9,589 nucleotides of DNA from Patescibacteria group bacterium (GTDB taxonomy: Bacteria > Patescibacteriota > Minisyncoccia > JAHIHE01), in contig JAHIHE010000093.1 in assembly GCA_018899995.1 (NCBI GenBank), positions 1 through 9,589 on the forward strand, written 5' to 3'. Made by a program: the position numbers and the translations under genes. The notes beneath the pieces are model-generated. The model saw nothing but the letters and a program-made list of their open reading frames with translations, did no database searches and had not been told where the DNA came from. Positions within the stretch are counted from its first letter, which is position 1, and every line of letters begins with the position of its first letter. This document shows positions 1 to 5,549 of this stretch, one piece after another.

Positions 1-1467
1 CAATACAAAACCCTGCCGCACATTGACTGGTATTCCTACACGATGAGCGATTTCGCCTGGATAAACCACGAATGGCTGTCTGAAATCCTGATGTTTAAAA
101 TAAAAGAATTTTTTGGCTGGGCAGGACTGGCGATATTTTTCAGCGGCGCTATCACTTTTGCTTTCGGATATTTGCTGCCCAAATCGCTCGGAAAAAACCG
201 GCCTTTTTATACGGCTTATTTGTTAATAATTTTAGGCGCCATTGTTTCTTCCCCCACTTTTGGCGCAAGGCCGCAGATGTTCACTATTTTGGGCGCGGCG
301 CTCTTATTTTTTGTTCTCAACGAATTTAAAATCAAGCCGCGCGGAAAACTCGTTTATTTTTTACCCATAATTTTTCTGCTTTGGGCGAATATGCACGGCG
401 GGTTTATTTTGGGCTTAGGATTATTGGCGATTTATTTGGCTTTGGAAAGATTTTTAATCCGGAGGGCTAAAGAAAACCCGGCTGCGGATTGGCTGAAATC
501 ATATCAGCCGCTTGAATCAGAAAGCTGGAAAAAATTGGCTTATCTCGCGCTTATTTCGTTTGGGACGACTTTTTTAAATCCTTATGGACCGCGGATTTAT
601 GAGGAGATTTTTCGCACTTTTTCCGATGTATTCGCCCAAAATGTTATTTTGGAATGGCTCGCCCCGAATTTCCACCAGACCGAAGGCATATTGTTCGGTT
701 TTTATGTGATTTTTGTTTTTATCATTTTATCCTTGTTTAAAAAAATAGACATTTTTTCTTTCGTTCTGATTCCCTTGTTTTTGTTTCTCGCTTTTCAGGC
801 CGTAAGAAACATTCCTATTTTTGTCATAATCAGCTTGCCGTTTTTAATCGCGAACCTGTCGGGACTGGAAAATATTTTTGAAGCGACTTTCAGGAAAAAA
901 ATTATTACTCTTGGATTCGGAGCGATGCTGATTTTTTACGCGCCGCATGTTTATAAAACCGGCGATGTCGTCAAAACATTTAAAAGCGAAGAAAAACTTG
1001 CGGAATATGGAGAGTATCCGCGAGAAGCCGTAAAATTTTTACAGGGCAATCCGCGATACGAACAAAAAAATATTTTCAATGATTATGGATGGGGAGGATA
1101 CATGATAGGAAATGTCAAATGTCAAATGTCAAATGTCAAATGTCAGGTATCAGATGTCAAATGTCAAATGTCTCCGCCTGCGGCGGATCCGCCGAAGGCG
1201 GAAAATGTAAAATCTGAAGAAGTAAAATGCGAGCCGAGGGTGTTTGTTGACGGCAGAATGGCGCAATGGAAAACCAAAGACCGCCATATTCTTAAGGATT
1301 ACCAGAGCATAAGCGCGCTGGAAAACAATTGGCAAGAACTGGTTGAGCAATATAAAATTGGGGTTATTTTTGTCAAAAAGGAAAGCTATCTGGGCCGCGC
1401 TTTAAAATTCAACAGCGAGTGGCAGAAAATATATGAAGACGATTTGGCGGTAATTTACGAAAACTGA
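1..1467 (+). CDS. Polytopic membrane protein with WGGY/VFVDGR motifs (5'-partial)
   Basis: The frame is open from base 1, so the ATG at 43 is probably internal and the N-terminus lies outside the window; 488 residues are visible. The first visible residues (D9-W-Y-S-Y, then W-I-N-H-E-W-L-S-E) match a motif I know from large multi-spanning bacterial membrane proteins that resemble GT-C glycosyltransferases or O-antigen enzymes, where a D-x-W-W-H-L segment normally precedes it; that segment would be upstream of the window. About eight to ten hydrophobic segments follow up to roughly residue 320. A soluble C-terminal part then contains NDYGWGGYMIG (360-370) and RVFVDGR (about 413-419), which in the family lie only a few residues apart. 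Here they are separated by about 42 low-complexity residues encoded by DNA repeats. The substrate is unknown. It converges on the minus-strand pilin cluster and has its own terminator, so it is probably functionally separate. Confidence 0.8.
   Translation, partial: QYKTLPHIDWYSYTMSDFAWINHEWLSEILMFKIKEFFGWAGLAIFFSGAITFAFGYLLPKSLGKNRPFYTAYLLIILGAIVSSPTFGARPQMFTILGAALLFFVLNEFKIKPRGKLVYFLPIIFLLWANMHGGFILGLGLLAIYLALERFLIRRAKENPAADWLKSYQPLESESWKKLAYLALISFGTTFLNPYGPRIYEEIFRTFSDVFAQNVILEWLAPNFHQTEGILFGFYVIFVFIILSLFKKIDIFSFVLIPLFLFLAFQAVRNIPIFVIISLPFLIANLSGLENIFEATFRKKIITLGFGAMLIFYAPHVYKTGDVVKTFKSEEKLAEYGEYPREAVKFLQGNPRYEQKNIFNDYGWGGYMIGNVKCQMSNVKCQVSDVKCQMSPPAADPPKAENVKSEEVKCEPRVFVDGRMAQWKTKDRHILKDYQSISALENNWQELVEQYKIGVIFVKKESYLGRALKFNSEWQKIYEDDLAVIYEN
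1111..1173 (+). repeat. Nine tandem heptamers (AATGTCA) inside a coding region
   Basis: Nine consecutive 7-bp units, five of them perfect AATGTCA and the rest with one to three changes, span 63 bp. Because 7 is not divisible by 3, three units make one 7-codon period, so the protein carries NVKCQMS, NVKCQVS and DVKCQMS in succession. The frame is kept. The tract lies inside an otherwise conserved block of the membrane protein, which marks it as an insertion or expansion and not part of the fold. Confidence 0.9.
1173..1202. repeat. 15-bp-arm palindrome inserted in a coding region
   Basis: Two 15-base arms (1173-1187 and 1188-1202) form an inverted repeat around GGATCC with a single mismatch. 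The pattern TCCGCC...GGCGGA is GC-rich compared with its surroundings. It directly follows the heptamer tract and encodes SPPAADPPKAE in the membrane protein. It resembles palindromic elements that colonise coding sequences in other bacteria, such as the Rickettsia palindromic elements, but I claim no homology. A shorter TCCGCC/GGCGGA stem also occurs at 7637-7652. Confidence 0.8.
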
Positions 1468-1497
1468 TATTCACTGATATTTATTTAAAGTTTTGTC

Positions 1498-1530
1498 AGT
1501 ATGATAGTCCAGACTTTCATACTATTTTTA
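1498..1530 (+). terminator. Rho-independent terminator after the membrane protein gene
   Basis: AGTATGA (1498-1504) pairs with TCATACT (1517-1523), and inside it AGTC (1506-1509) pairs with GACT (1512-1515) across a T-T mismatch. The next bases on the plus strand are ATTTTTATA. It starts about 30 bases after the stop codon at 1465-1467. The stem is AT-rich, but its position and U-tract fit an intrinsic terminator. Confidence 0.65.
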
Positions 1531-1544
1531 TAGATTTTACTCAA

Positions 1545-1631
1545 AATCCGAAGTTCGGTTTCAGTAAAAGTTCAGCGAAGAGCGAAGTCGGACTTCGGAT
1601 GCTCGGATACACTTCGGAATTAATTCGGATT
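1545..1631. repeat. Cluster of CTTCGGA/TCCGAAG inverted motifs
   Basis: The segment is full of short CTTCGGA-like words in both orientations: AATCCGAA at 1545-1552 is the reverse complement of 1624-1631, and 1583-1597 is a 15-base odd palindrome (CGAAGTC/GACTTCG). It lies in the convergent intergenic region between the membrane protein gene and the last pilin-like gene. It looks like remnants of a dispersed repeat. I see no convincing gene in it. Confidence 0.5.
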
Positions 1632-1635
1632 ACAA

Positions 1636-1670
1636 ACAATCCCGAGATATTCGGGATTGTGTTTCTTTTT
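1636..1670. terminator. Hairpin with T-tract between convergent genes
   Basis: CAATCCCGA (1637-1645) pairs perfectly with TCGGGATTG (1651-1659) over a 5-base loop, and A1636/T1660 extends the stem. The plus-strand continuation is GTTTCTTTTT, a good U-tract; the minus-strand continuation, TTTGTAATCC, is weaker. It could back up the 1498-1530 terminator on the plus strand and stop transcription from the pilin-like gene on the minus strand. The TCCCGAG...CTCGGGA core recurs at 2217-2232, so it may be a small repeat family reused as a terminator. Confidence 0.6.
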
Positions 1671-1691
1671 AAAAAGAAAATATGTTTGTGA

Positions 1692-2057
1692 TTATGTGAA
1701 AGTTCCTTTAATAAACACATTAACAATAACCACAACAGCGGCATAAGCGATTCCGGCGACAACCAATCCCAAAAGCGCGTAGGTAATCGTGTTTTTGGCT
1801 TTTTCCACTTGTTCTTCGTTGCCTTGCGCGGTAAGATATTGCAGTCCCCCCCAGATTAGAAACAATACCGCTAAAATCGCCACAAATCCCAAAACCCAGT
1901 TGGTAATATTGACTATTATTCCACCAAGATCGGTGTTTTCAATCCCCGCGGGTTTATTGACTGTTCCCCATCCATTGACGGCTGCCAAAGTTATTGAAGG
2001 AATCGCGACCGCGCCGAGCGTTGTTAATATCGTTAATAATTTTTTAATTTTAATCAT
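1692..2057 (-). CDS. Pilin-like two-helix protein (T4SS-pilin/VirB2 type), copy 1
   Basis: A 121-aa secreted or membrane subunit. Residues 1-26 form a signal peptide (lysines at 3, 5 and 6, a hydrophobic core, and a likely cleavage after TLAA). After a short exposed stretch come helix 1 (about 54-74, ending in IWGG), a polar turn with AQGNEEQVEKAK (77-88) and helix 2 (about 92-115). This is the layout I associate with the small T4SS-pilin family abundant in CPR genomes. AGGTG lies four bases before the ATG. It is clearly paralogous to the 2327-2692 gene: same length, and a shared ALLGLVVAGI segment at the same residue position. An inverted-repeat element and a putative terminator separate the two, so this copy may need its own promoter. 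A possible -35 (TTGGCA, 2110-2115) has only a poor -10 partner. Subunit of a filament is the likely role, not proven. Confidence 0.8.
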   Translation of the reverse strand: MIKIKKLLTILTTLGAVAIPSITLAAVNGWGTVNKPAGIENTDLGGIIVNITNWVLGFVAILAVLFLIWGGLQYLTAQGNEEQVEKAKNTITYALLGLVVAGIAYAAVVVIVNVFIKGTFT

Positions 2058-2124
2058 ATTTCACCTGCCTTTCTAATAGTTTATATTCTTTAATATTTAT
2101 TCGTATCACTGCCAACAATTAAGT

Positions 2125-2279
2125 TAATTACTTTGAATTACGAAATAATTATTTGTCATTGCGAAGAACCAAAGCGATGAAGCAATCTATAGCCGAGATT
2201 TGAGATTGCTTCGCTCTCCCGAGAACTCGGGATCGCTCGCAATAACAGAAAAGGGCTATTTCGTAATTCAAAGTAATTA
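2125..2279. mobile_element. 155-bp MITE-like element with 23-bp perfect terminal inverted repeats
   Basis: Bases 2125-2147 and 2257-2279 are exact reverse complements over 23 positions (TAATTACTTTG... / ...CAAAGTAATTA). The ends read TA outside ATTAC, which would fit a TA target duplication of the IS630/Tc1 type, though the palindromic ends make this ambiguous. The interior is another nested inverted repeat: TGTCATTGCGA (2154-2164) against TCGCAATAACA with one mismatch, GAAGCAATCT (2179-2188) against AGATTGCTTC (2203-2212), and a TCCCGAG-AA-CTCGGGA hairpin (2217-2232). The GAAGCAATCT/AGATTGCTTC type of repeat is dispersed in many bacterial genomes. No credible gene is present; the open frame across it only translates the repeat. 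Confidence 0.75.
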
Positions 2280-2290
2280 TACAACGAATT

Positions 2291-2317
2291 TTAAAAACAG
2301 ACAATACCTTTTTGTCT
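2291..2317 (-). terminator. Possible terminator after the second pilin-like gene
   Basis: Read on the minus strand, AGACAA pairs with TTGTCT over a 7-base loop and is followed by GTTTTTAAAA. It begins about 10 bases after the stop codon at 2327-2329. The stem is only 6 bp and AT-rich, so efficiency is uncertain. If real, it would detach the downstream 1692-2057 gene from the operon. Confidence 0.45.
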
Positions 2318-2326
2318 AAATAATTA

Positions 2327-2692
2327 TTAAGTGAACTTTCCGCCGATAAAAACATCAACGATTACTTTTACCGCCGCGTAAGAGATTCCGGCAACCACCA
2401 GGCCCAAAAGCGCGTATCTGATAATTCTTTTCGCCGTTTCTATCTGCTCTTCGTTTCCAGCGGCGGTAACATAGTTAACTCCGCCCCAGACCAAAAATAG
2501 AACTGCCAAAAACGCGACTATTCCTAATGTCCAGTTGGTAATATTGAGAATAACTTTTTCAAGGCCGACATTGGGCAAACCTTCCGGCGGGTCGCCCACA
2601 TTCCAGCCGTCGGCTAAAACAAAATAAGGAATAAGCGCAAAACCGAGCAATATTAGGATTGAAGCAGTTGTTTTAAATTTGGTTTTAGTCAT
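2327..2692 (-). CDS. Pilin-like two-helix protein, copy 2
   Basis: A 121-aa protein with a signal peptide (1-27, likely cleaved after FVLA), a short extracellular segment DGWNVGDPPEGLP, helix 1 (about 54-74, ending LVWGG), the polar turn TAAGNEEQIETAKR (76-89) and helix 2 (about 92-115). It shares length, the ITNW start of helix 1 and the ALLGLVVAGI core with the 1692-2057 protein, so the two are a tandem duplication; the mature N-termini differ most, which is where surface-exposed variation would be expected. A good Shine-Dalgarno (AGGTGAGG) sits before the ATG but is buried in a strong hairpin (2700-2729). The gene follows the 2730-3158 gene by 37 bases in the same direction. Confidence 0.82.
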   Translation of the reverse strand: MTKTKFKTTASILILLGFALIPYFVLADGWNVGDPPEGLPNVGLEKVILNITNWTLGIVAFLAVLFLVWGGVNYVTAAGNEEQIETAKRIIRYALLGLVVAGISYAAVKVIVDVFIGGKFT

Positions 2693-2699
2693 AAGTTTT

Positions 2700-2729
2700 A
2701 CCCCTCACCTTTTTATAAAAGGCGGGGGT
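2700..2729 (-). promoter_or_regulatory. Strong hairpin sequestering the ribosome binding site of the 2327-2692 gene
   Basis: On the minus strand, the bases directly after the TAG stop of the 2730-3158 gene fold as ACCCC-CGCCTTTT, loop ATA, AAAAGGTG-A-GGGGT: 13 pairs including one G-U, with one bulged A. The 3' arm contains AGGTGAGG, the Shine-Dalgarno of the next gene, whose ATG follows after AAAACTT. There is no U-tract, so it is not a classic terminator. It could limit translation, make it depend on coupling, or be a repeat that happens to supply the ribosome binding site; a related hairpin occurs at 7704-7734. Confidence 0.6.
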
Positions 2730-3158
2730 CTACTTTATTAATTTATCCAGCGCAACGACTATGCTGTATGAAATGCCGATGACAAAAAGACCTAAAAGCG
2801 CGTACTTTATAATTCTTTTCGCGTCTTCAATCTGGCTTTCGTCGCCGGAAGCGGTAACATAATAAATTCCGCCCCAGACAAGGTATAAAATCGTCAAGCC
2901 GGCCACGATTCCCAAAAGCCATTCGGTTATGTTGTTAATTATATCCTTTAGCGGTTTGTTAGTCAAACCATAGTTAAATATAATGGTTGGAGCAGAAGTA
3001 TATCCGGACCCGCCTGCGGTAATGGTAACAGCTGTAACTACACCACCGCTAATTGTGGCAGTGGCGGTTGCGCCTGCGGCAAAAACTAAATAAGGAATAA
3101 AAATAGCGCCAAGCAATATCATTCCTAAAATAATTTTTTGCAAATATGTTTTAATCAT
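2730..3158 (-). CDS. Pilin-like two-helix protein with an inserted GGSGYTSAP beta-repeat
   Basis: A 142-aa protein with a signal peptide (1-27, cleavage near VFA), then about 33 residues (28-60) not present in its neighbours, then the standard module: helix 1 (about 79-97, ending LVWGG), turn TASGDESQIEDAKR (102-115) and helix 2 (about 118-137). The insert contains alternating T/A residues, GGVVTAVTIT and GGSGYTSAPTI, a pattern I recognise from repeated beta-rich modules of large bacterial surface adhesins; here it occurs once. It starts 28 bases after the 669-aa gene ends and probably shares its transcript. No strong Shine-Dalgarno is visible; an ACGAC/GTCGT mini-hairpin lies in the gap. It is likely a decorated filament subunit; the function is inferred. 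Confidence 0.8.
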   Translation of the reverse strand: MIKTYLQKIILGMILLGAIFIPYLVFAAGATATATISGGVVTAVTITAGGSGYTSAPTIIFNYGLTNKPLKDIINNITEWLLGIVAGLTILYLVWGGIYYVTASGDESQIEDAKRIIKYALLGLFVIGISYSIVVALDKLIK

Positions 3159-3186
3159 AATATTAACGACTTGCGATGTCGTAAAT

Positions 3187-5196
3187 TCATTTTACCTTTA
3201 ATATTGTTTTAACTTCAGTGATTAAGGTGTAAGAGACCAAAACTATCGCCAGACCGAGAATAGCGTAGTAAATAATGTTCTTGGCGCTCTCCATCTTCGT
3301 TTCGTCGCCCGCGGCCATTGTATACATTATACCACCGTAGACCAAAAAGAGAATAATGATTGAAGAAACAAGGCCTAACACCCAGCCGGTCGCGGCCTGA
3401 ATCAATTCCTGAATGGAACAATAAGAAAGCGGCGAGCGGTAATTAGTCGTGCCACTGGCGCAGGGACCGGCAGGCGGAGGGGGGCAAGCAGGGCATCCTC
3501 CGCCGCCGCAGTCTATGCCTGTTTCGCCATTATCCATTACACTGTTGTTATTGCAAACAGGACCGACAGTTACACAACTTCCGCCTGAACAAGTTTCTCC
3601 AATGGGACAATCTTGCCATTGTCCGCTAACGCATTTCTGATTCCCATTGCAATCAACGCCGCTATTGCAGACGGGACAAATTGCTCCCGCGTTAACTGTC
3701 GCGAGACATTGTGTGCCTTTATAAAATATCGTCCATGGAGCACTTGGTGAACAGTCATAAATTTCATTCCCAAATGATTTTGTTTCACCAGTACACGTAG
3801 TACTGGCATTGCATATTACTAGTGTGGTGTTGTAAGTGGGAGAAGTGGCAAGTAATTGCGGTCTAGCGCTACTAGATTCAATGTTTGTTGTCGTTCTTAC
3901 GCCCGATGTCCGAGTTTCAATTTTTGAACAAGGTCTATCACTATAATTACAATTGCCAGAACTCCTAAGATCGTTCGAATATGAACAAGTAGCGCAATAT
4001 GTATTACAATCAGTCGCATTATCAAATACATATTTTGGTGTAGTTGTTTTTGATGAAGCTGGACAACAATATTTACCTGCTGTTGCGCTCTCATCAACAC
4101 AATCACAATCAGTTGTAACTGCTGAAGAACAATTTAAGGAACTGCAGGGAATACCTGTAACCAAAATATTCACTGAAATACTACTGCTATCCGTATAACT
4201 AGTTTTTGTGGCTTTTGTTGATGAAACCACAGCCGTACCTATTGTTGTGCCGGCGGTAAAAGTAGCAGTACATTGTCCATTTGTATCGGTATTATTACAA
4301 TTGGTAGTTGTAACCGAAGAACCGCCTGTTTGGGTGATAGTATTTACCACAGCGCCGCTTACAGCGCTGCCGCTTGATTTTACCGTAAAAGTAACGGTTG
4401 ATGTTCCGCTTTTTTGTATTGAGGTAGGACTAGCGGAAGCTGATAAAACCAGAGTGTTTGCCGCCGCGCACGCGCCGGTTGAGACATTGCAAGTTTGCGG
4501 TGATACGCATAGCGACCAAACTTTCGTAGTTCCATTACATGCCCAATCATTAGCAGTAACAACACTGGCGCAAGAATTACTTTCACAAGTTTTCCAATTA
4601 TTTGCTCCAGCGCACAGAATATCGACATCGGGAAGATAAGTGGTGGCAGTCGCATTAGAAAGCGTTATATCTTCTGCGCCTCCTATATTATCCATCAATC
4701 CATAAGTAAAATTTTTAGGTTTGTCGGCATCTACCGTATTACAATACCATCCTGACGCTAAAGTAGTGTTGGCACAAGTCGTATAGGCCTTGTCAGTAAG
4801 ATCTGAATTTATACTTGAACCGCTTTTTGATAATTTATTTCCTTGCTTTGTCCAAAGAACTCCGCCGCCATCGTCCACTCCATATGTCTCTTCCACTAAC
4901 CAAATCGGGCATTGATAACCCGAAGGAGTGGATGCTGCTTCAAGTCCATCATGAGTCAATGAATTAAAGCCGTGAAATTGCCATAATTGCGCGCAGTTTT
5001 CAAGAGAACCACAGGATCCGTCTCTGGGCGTTCCTGTGCCCCCGGTCTCAGTATCTAATTTGACATGCAACCAATTATAATCCATTGCTTCCGCTTTTGG
5101 CGCCGGTATTGCGCCAAATCCCAAAATCAAAAATACTACTCCAAAAATTATATAAAACAATCTTTTTTTATTTTTTCCCAAAATCGCGTTTGGCAT
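3187..5196 (-). CDS. Large exported Ig-like/Cys-rich protein with C-terminal pilin-like domain
   Basis: 669 aa. Signal peptide 1-37 (KNKKR, hydrophobic core, AEA cleavage). Residues 38-245 are an unrecognised Cys-containing region. About 247-345 (NTLVLSASASPTSI...) is a bacterial Ig-like domain of the invasin/Big_1 kind. From about 350 to 580 there are many cysteines, with a GETGIDCGGGGCPAC motif (557-571) of a type seen in secreted proteins, followed by a PPPP hinge (572-575). Residues 592-669 form the pilin-like module: helix 1 (about 603-622, ending LVYGG), turn AAGDETKMESAKN (628-640) and helix 2 (about 641-661). I infer an extracellular, disulfide-rich domain anchored or assembled through the same module as the small subunits. 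The ATG is six bases after the GIY-YIG stop, in the same frame; it was apparently recreated by that insertion. No separate ribosome binding site is obvious. Confidence 0.8.
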   Translation of the reverse strand: MPNAILGKNKKRLFYIIFGVVFLILGFGAIPAPKAEAMDYNWLHVKLDTETGGTGTPRDGSCGSLENCAQLWQFHGFNSLTHDGLEAASTPSGYQCPIWLVEETYGVDDGGGVLWTKQGNKLSKSGSSINSDLTDKAYTTCANTTLASGWYCNTVDADKPKNFTYGLMDNIGGAEDITLSNATATTYLPDVDILCAGANNWKTCESNSCASVVTANDWACNGTTKVWSLCVSPQTCNVSTGACAAANTLVLSASASPTSIQKSGTSTVTFTVKSSGSAVSGAVVNTITQTGGSSVTTTNCNNTDTNGQCTATFTAGTTIGTAVVSSTKATKTSYTDSSSISVNILVTGIPCSSLNCSSAVTTDCDCVDESATAGKYCCPASSKTTTPKYVFDNATDCNTYCATCSYSNDLRSSGNCNYSDRPCSKIETRTSGVRTTTNIESSSARPQLLATSPTYNTTLVICNASTTCTGETKSFGNEIYDCSPSAPWTIFYKGTQCLATVNAGAICPVCNSGVDCNGNQKCVSGQWQDCPIGETCSGGSCVTVGPVCNNNSVMDNGETGIDCGGGGCPACPPPPAGPCASGTTNYRSPLSYCSIQELIQAATGWVLGLVSSIIILFLVYGGIMYTMAAGDETKMESAKNIIYYAILGLAIVLVSYTLITEVKTILKVK

Positions 5197-5197
5197 A
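5194..5197. repeat. 4-bp direct repeat CATA, left of the GIY-YIG cassette
   Basis: CATA directly abuts the left terminal inverted repeat at 5198; the same four bases abut the right end at 5483-5486. On the minus strand it reads TATG and contains the start codon of the 669-aa protein. The simplest reading is a target-site duplication. Confidence 0.65.
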
Positions 5198-5482
5198 CCC
5201 CGTTAGAAACCCTTGGCGAAAAAGAATTTTAATCTGTTTTTAAGGTAACGTTTACCCATACCAGACTTAAGATACTTTTCCCGCGCTCGGGCGTCTTCTT
5301 TAGTTAAACAAGCTTCGTAATAAATTAATTTCCACGGTGCCCCAAATTTTGTAGATTTATTTTTCTTTTCATTGTGGTTTAAAATTCTTTTTCGTAAGTT
5401 TTTTGTAGACCCAGTATACCACAAATGTGTTTTTAAGCTTAATAAAAGATATGCATACCACATAAACAGGTTTCTAACGGGG
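5198..5482 (-). mobile_element. 285-bp GIY-YIG cassette with 14-bp terminal inverted repeats
   Basis: CCCCGTTAGAAACC (5198-5211) and GGTTTCTAACGGGG (5469-5482) are perfect inverted repeats. Almost everything between them is the GIY-YIG gene: its start codon is six bases inside the right repeat, and its TAA stop lies within the left one. CATA flanks both sides. Two shorter elements at 7445-7574 and 7579-7700 have the same ends, also with 4-bp direct repeats, which supports mobility. I know of no described element with exactly these ends. The mechanism is unknown; the GIY-YIG protein is the only candidate for a mobilising enzyme. Confidence 0.75.
5203..5463 (-). CDS. Small GIY-YIG nuclease-like protein
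   Basis: 86 aa, about the usual size for the free-standing GIY-YIG proteins of the YhbQ/UPF0213 kind. Visible family features are Y3-A-Y5 and Y16-T-G (the GIY and YIG positions), R24 and R26, H30-N, the Y48-Y49-E50-A motif, R61-E62-K and the basic tail GKRYLKNRLK (70-79). GIY-YIG domains cut DNA through a Tyr/Arg/Glu/metal active site, and the key residues appear intact. The stop codon is supplied by the terminal inverted repeat (TTC TAA CGGGG). The gene lies within a cassette with inverted ends and 4-bp flanking repeats, so it is plausibly the element's own endonuclease and not a host repair gene. It ends six bases before the 669-aa gene and in the same frame, so translation could be coupled. 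Confidence 0.88.
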   Translation of the reverse strand: MWYAYLLLSLKTHLWYTGSTKNLRKRILNHNEKKNKSTKFGAPWKLIYYEACLTKEDARAREKYLKSGMGKRYLKNRLKFFFAKGF

Positions 5483-5486
5483 CATA
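5483..5486. repeat. 4-bp direct repeat CATA, right of the GIY-YIG cassette
   Basis: This is the partner of 5194-5197. On the minus strand it provides an ATG that now opens a three-codon frame, ATG CCC CGT TAG, inside the terminal repeat. Removing the cassette and one CATA would join the AT-rich leader directly to the 669-aa coding sequence. Confidence 0.65.
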
Positions 5487-5549
5487 ATTTTAAAATTTAT
5501 AAATAAAATGGCTTACTTTTATTTATTTCAACAACCATTTCCACAATTT

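Noticed and set aside
1111..1173. Short regular repeat that might be taken for a CRISPR array.
   Set aside because: The units are 7 bp, contiguous and without spacers; this is a microsatellite-like tract within a coding frame.
43..1467. Treating the ATG at 43 as the true start of the membrane protein.
   Set aside because: The frame is open to base 1 and the residues before the ATG belong to the conserved D-x-Y-S-Y motif, so the gene extends beyond the window.
2087..2115. Promoter for the 1692-2057 gene (TTGGCA, 17-base spacer, TAAAGA).
   Set aside because: The -35 is good but the -10 is poor, and the region is AT-rich enough to give such matches by chance.
2149..2358. 69-codon open frame on the minus strand.
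   Set aside because: It lies mostly across the nested repeat element, and its translation is the typical product of that repeat; it also runs into the real gene at 2327-2692.
4208..4639. 143-codon plus-strand frame opposite the 669-aa gene.
   Set aside because: It is a shadow of the Thr/Ser/Val-rich minus-strand coding sequence, without its own ribosome binding site or domain.
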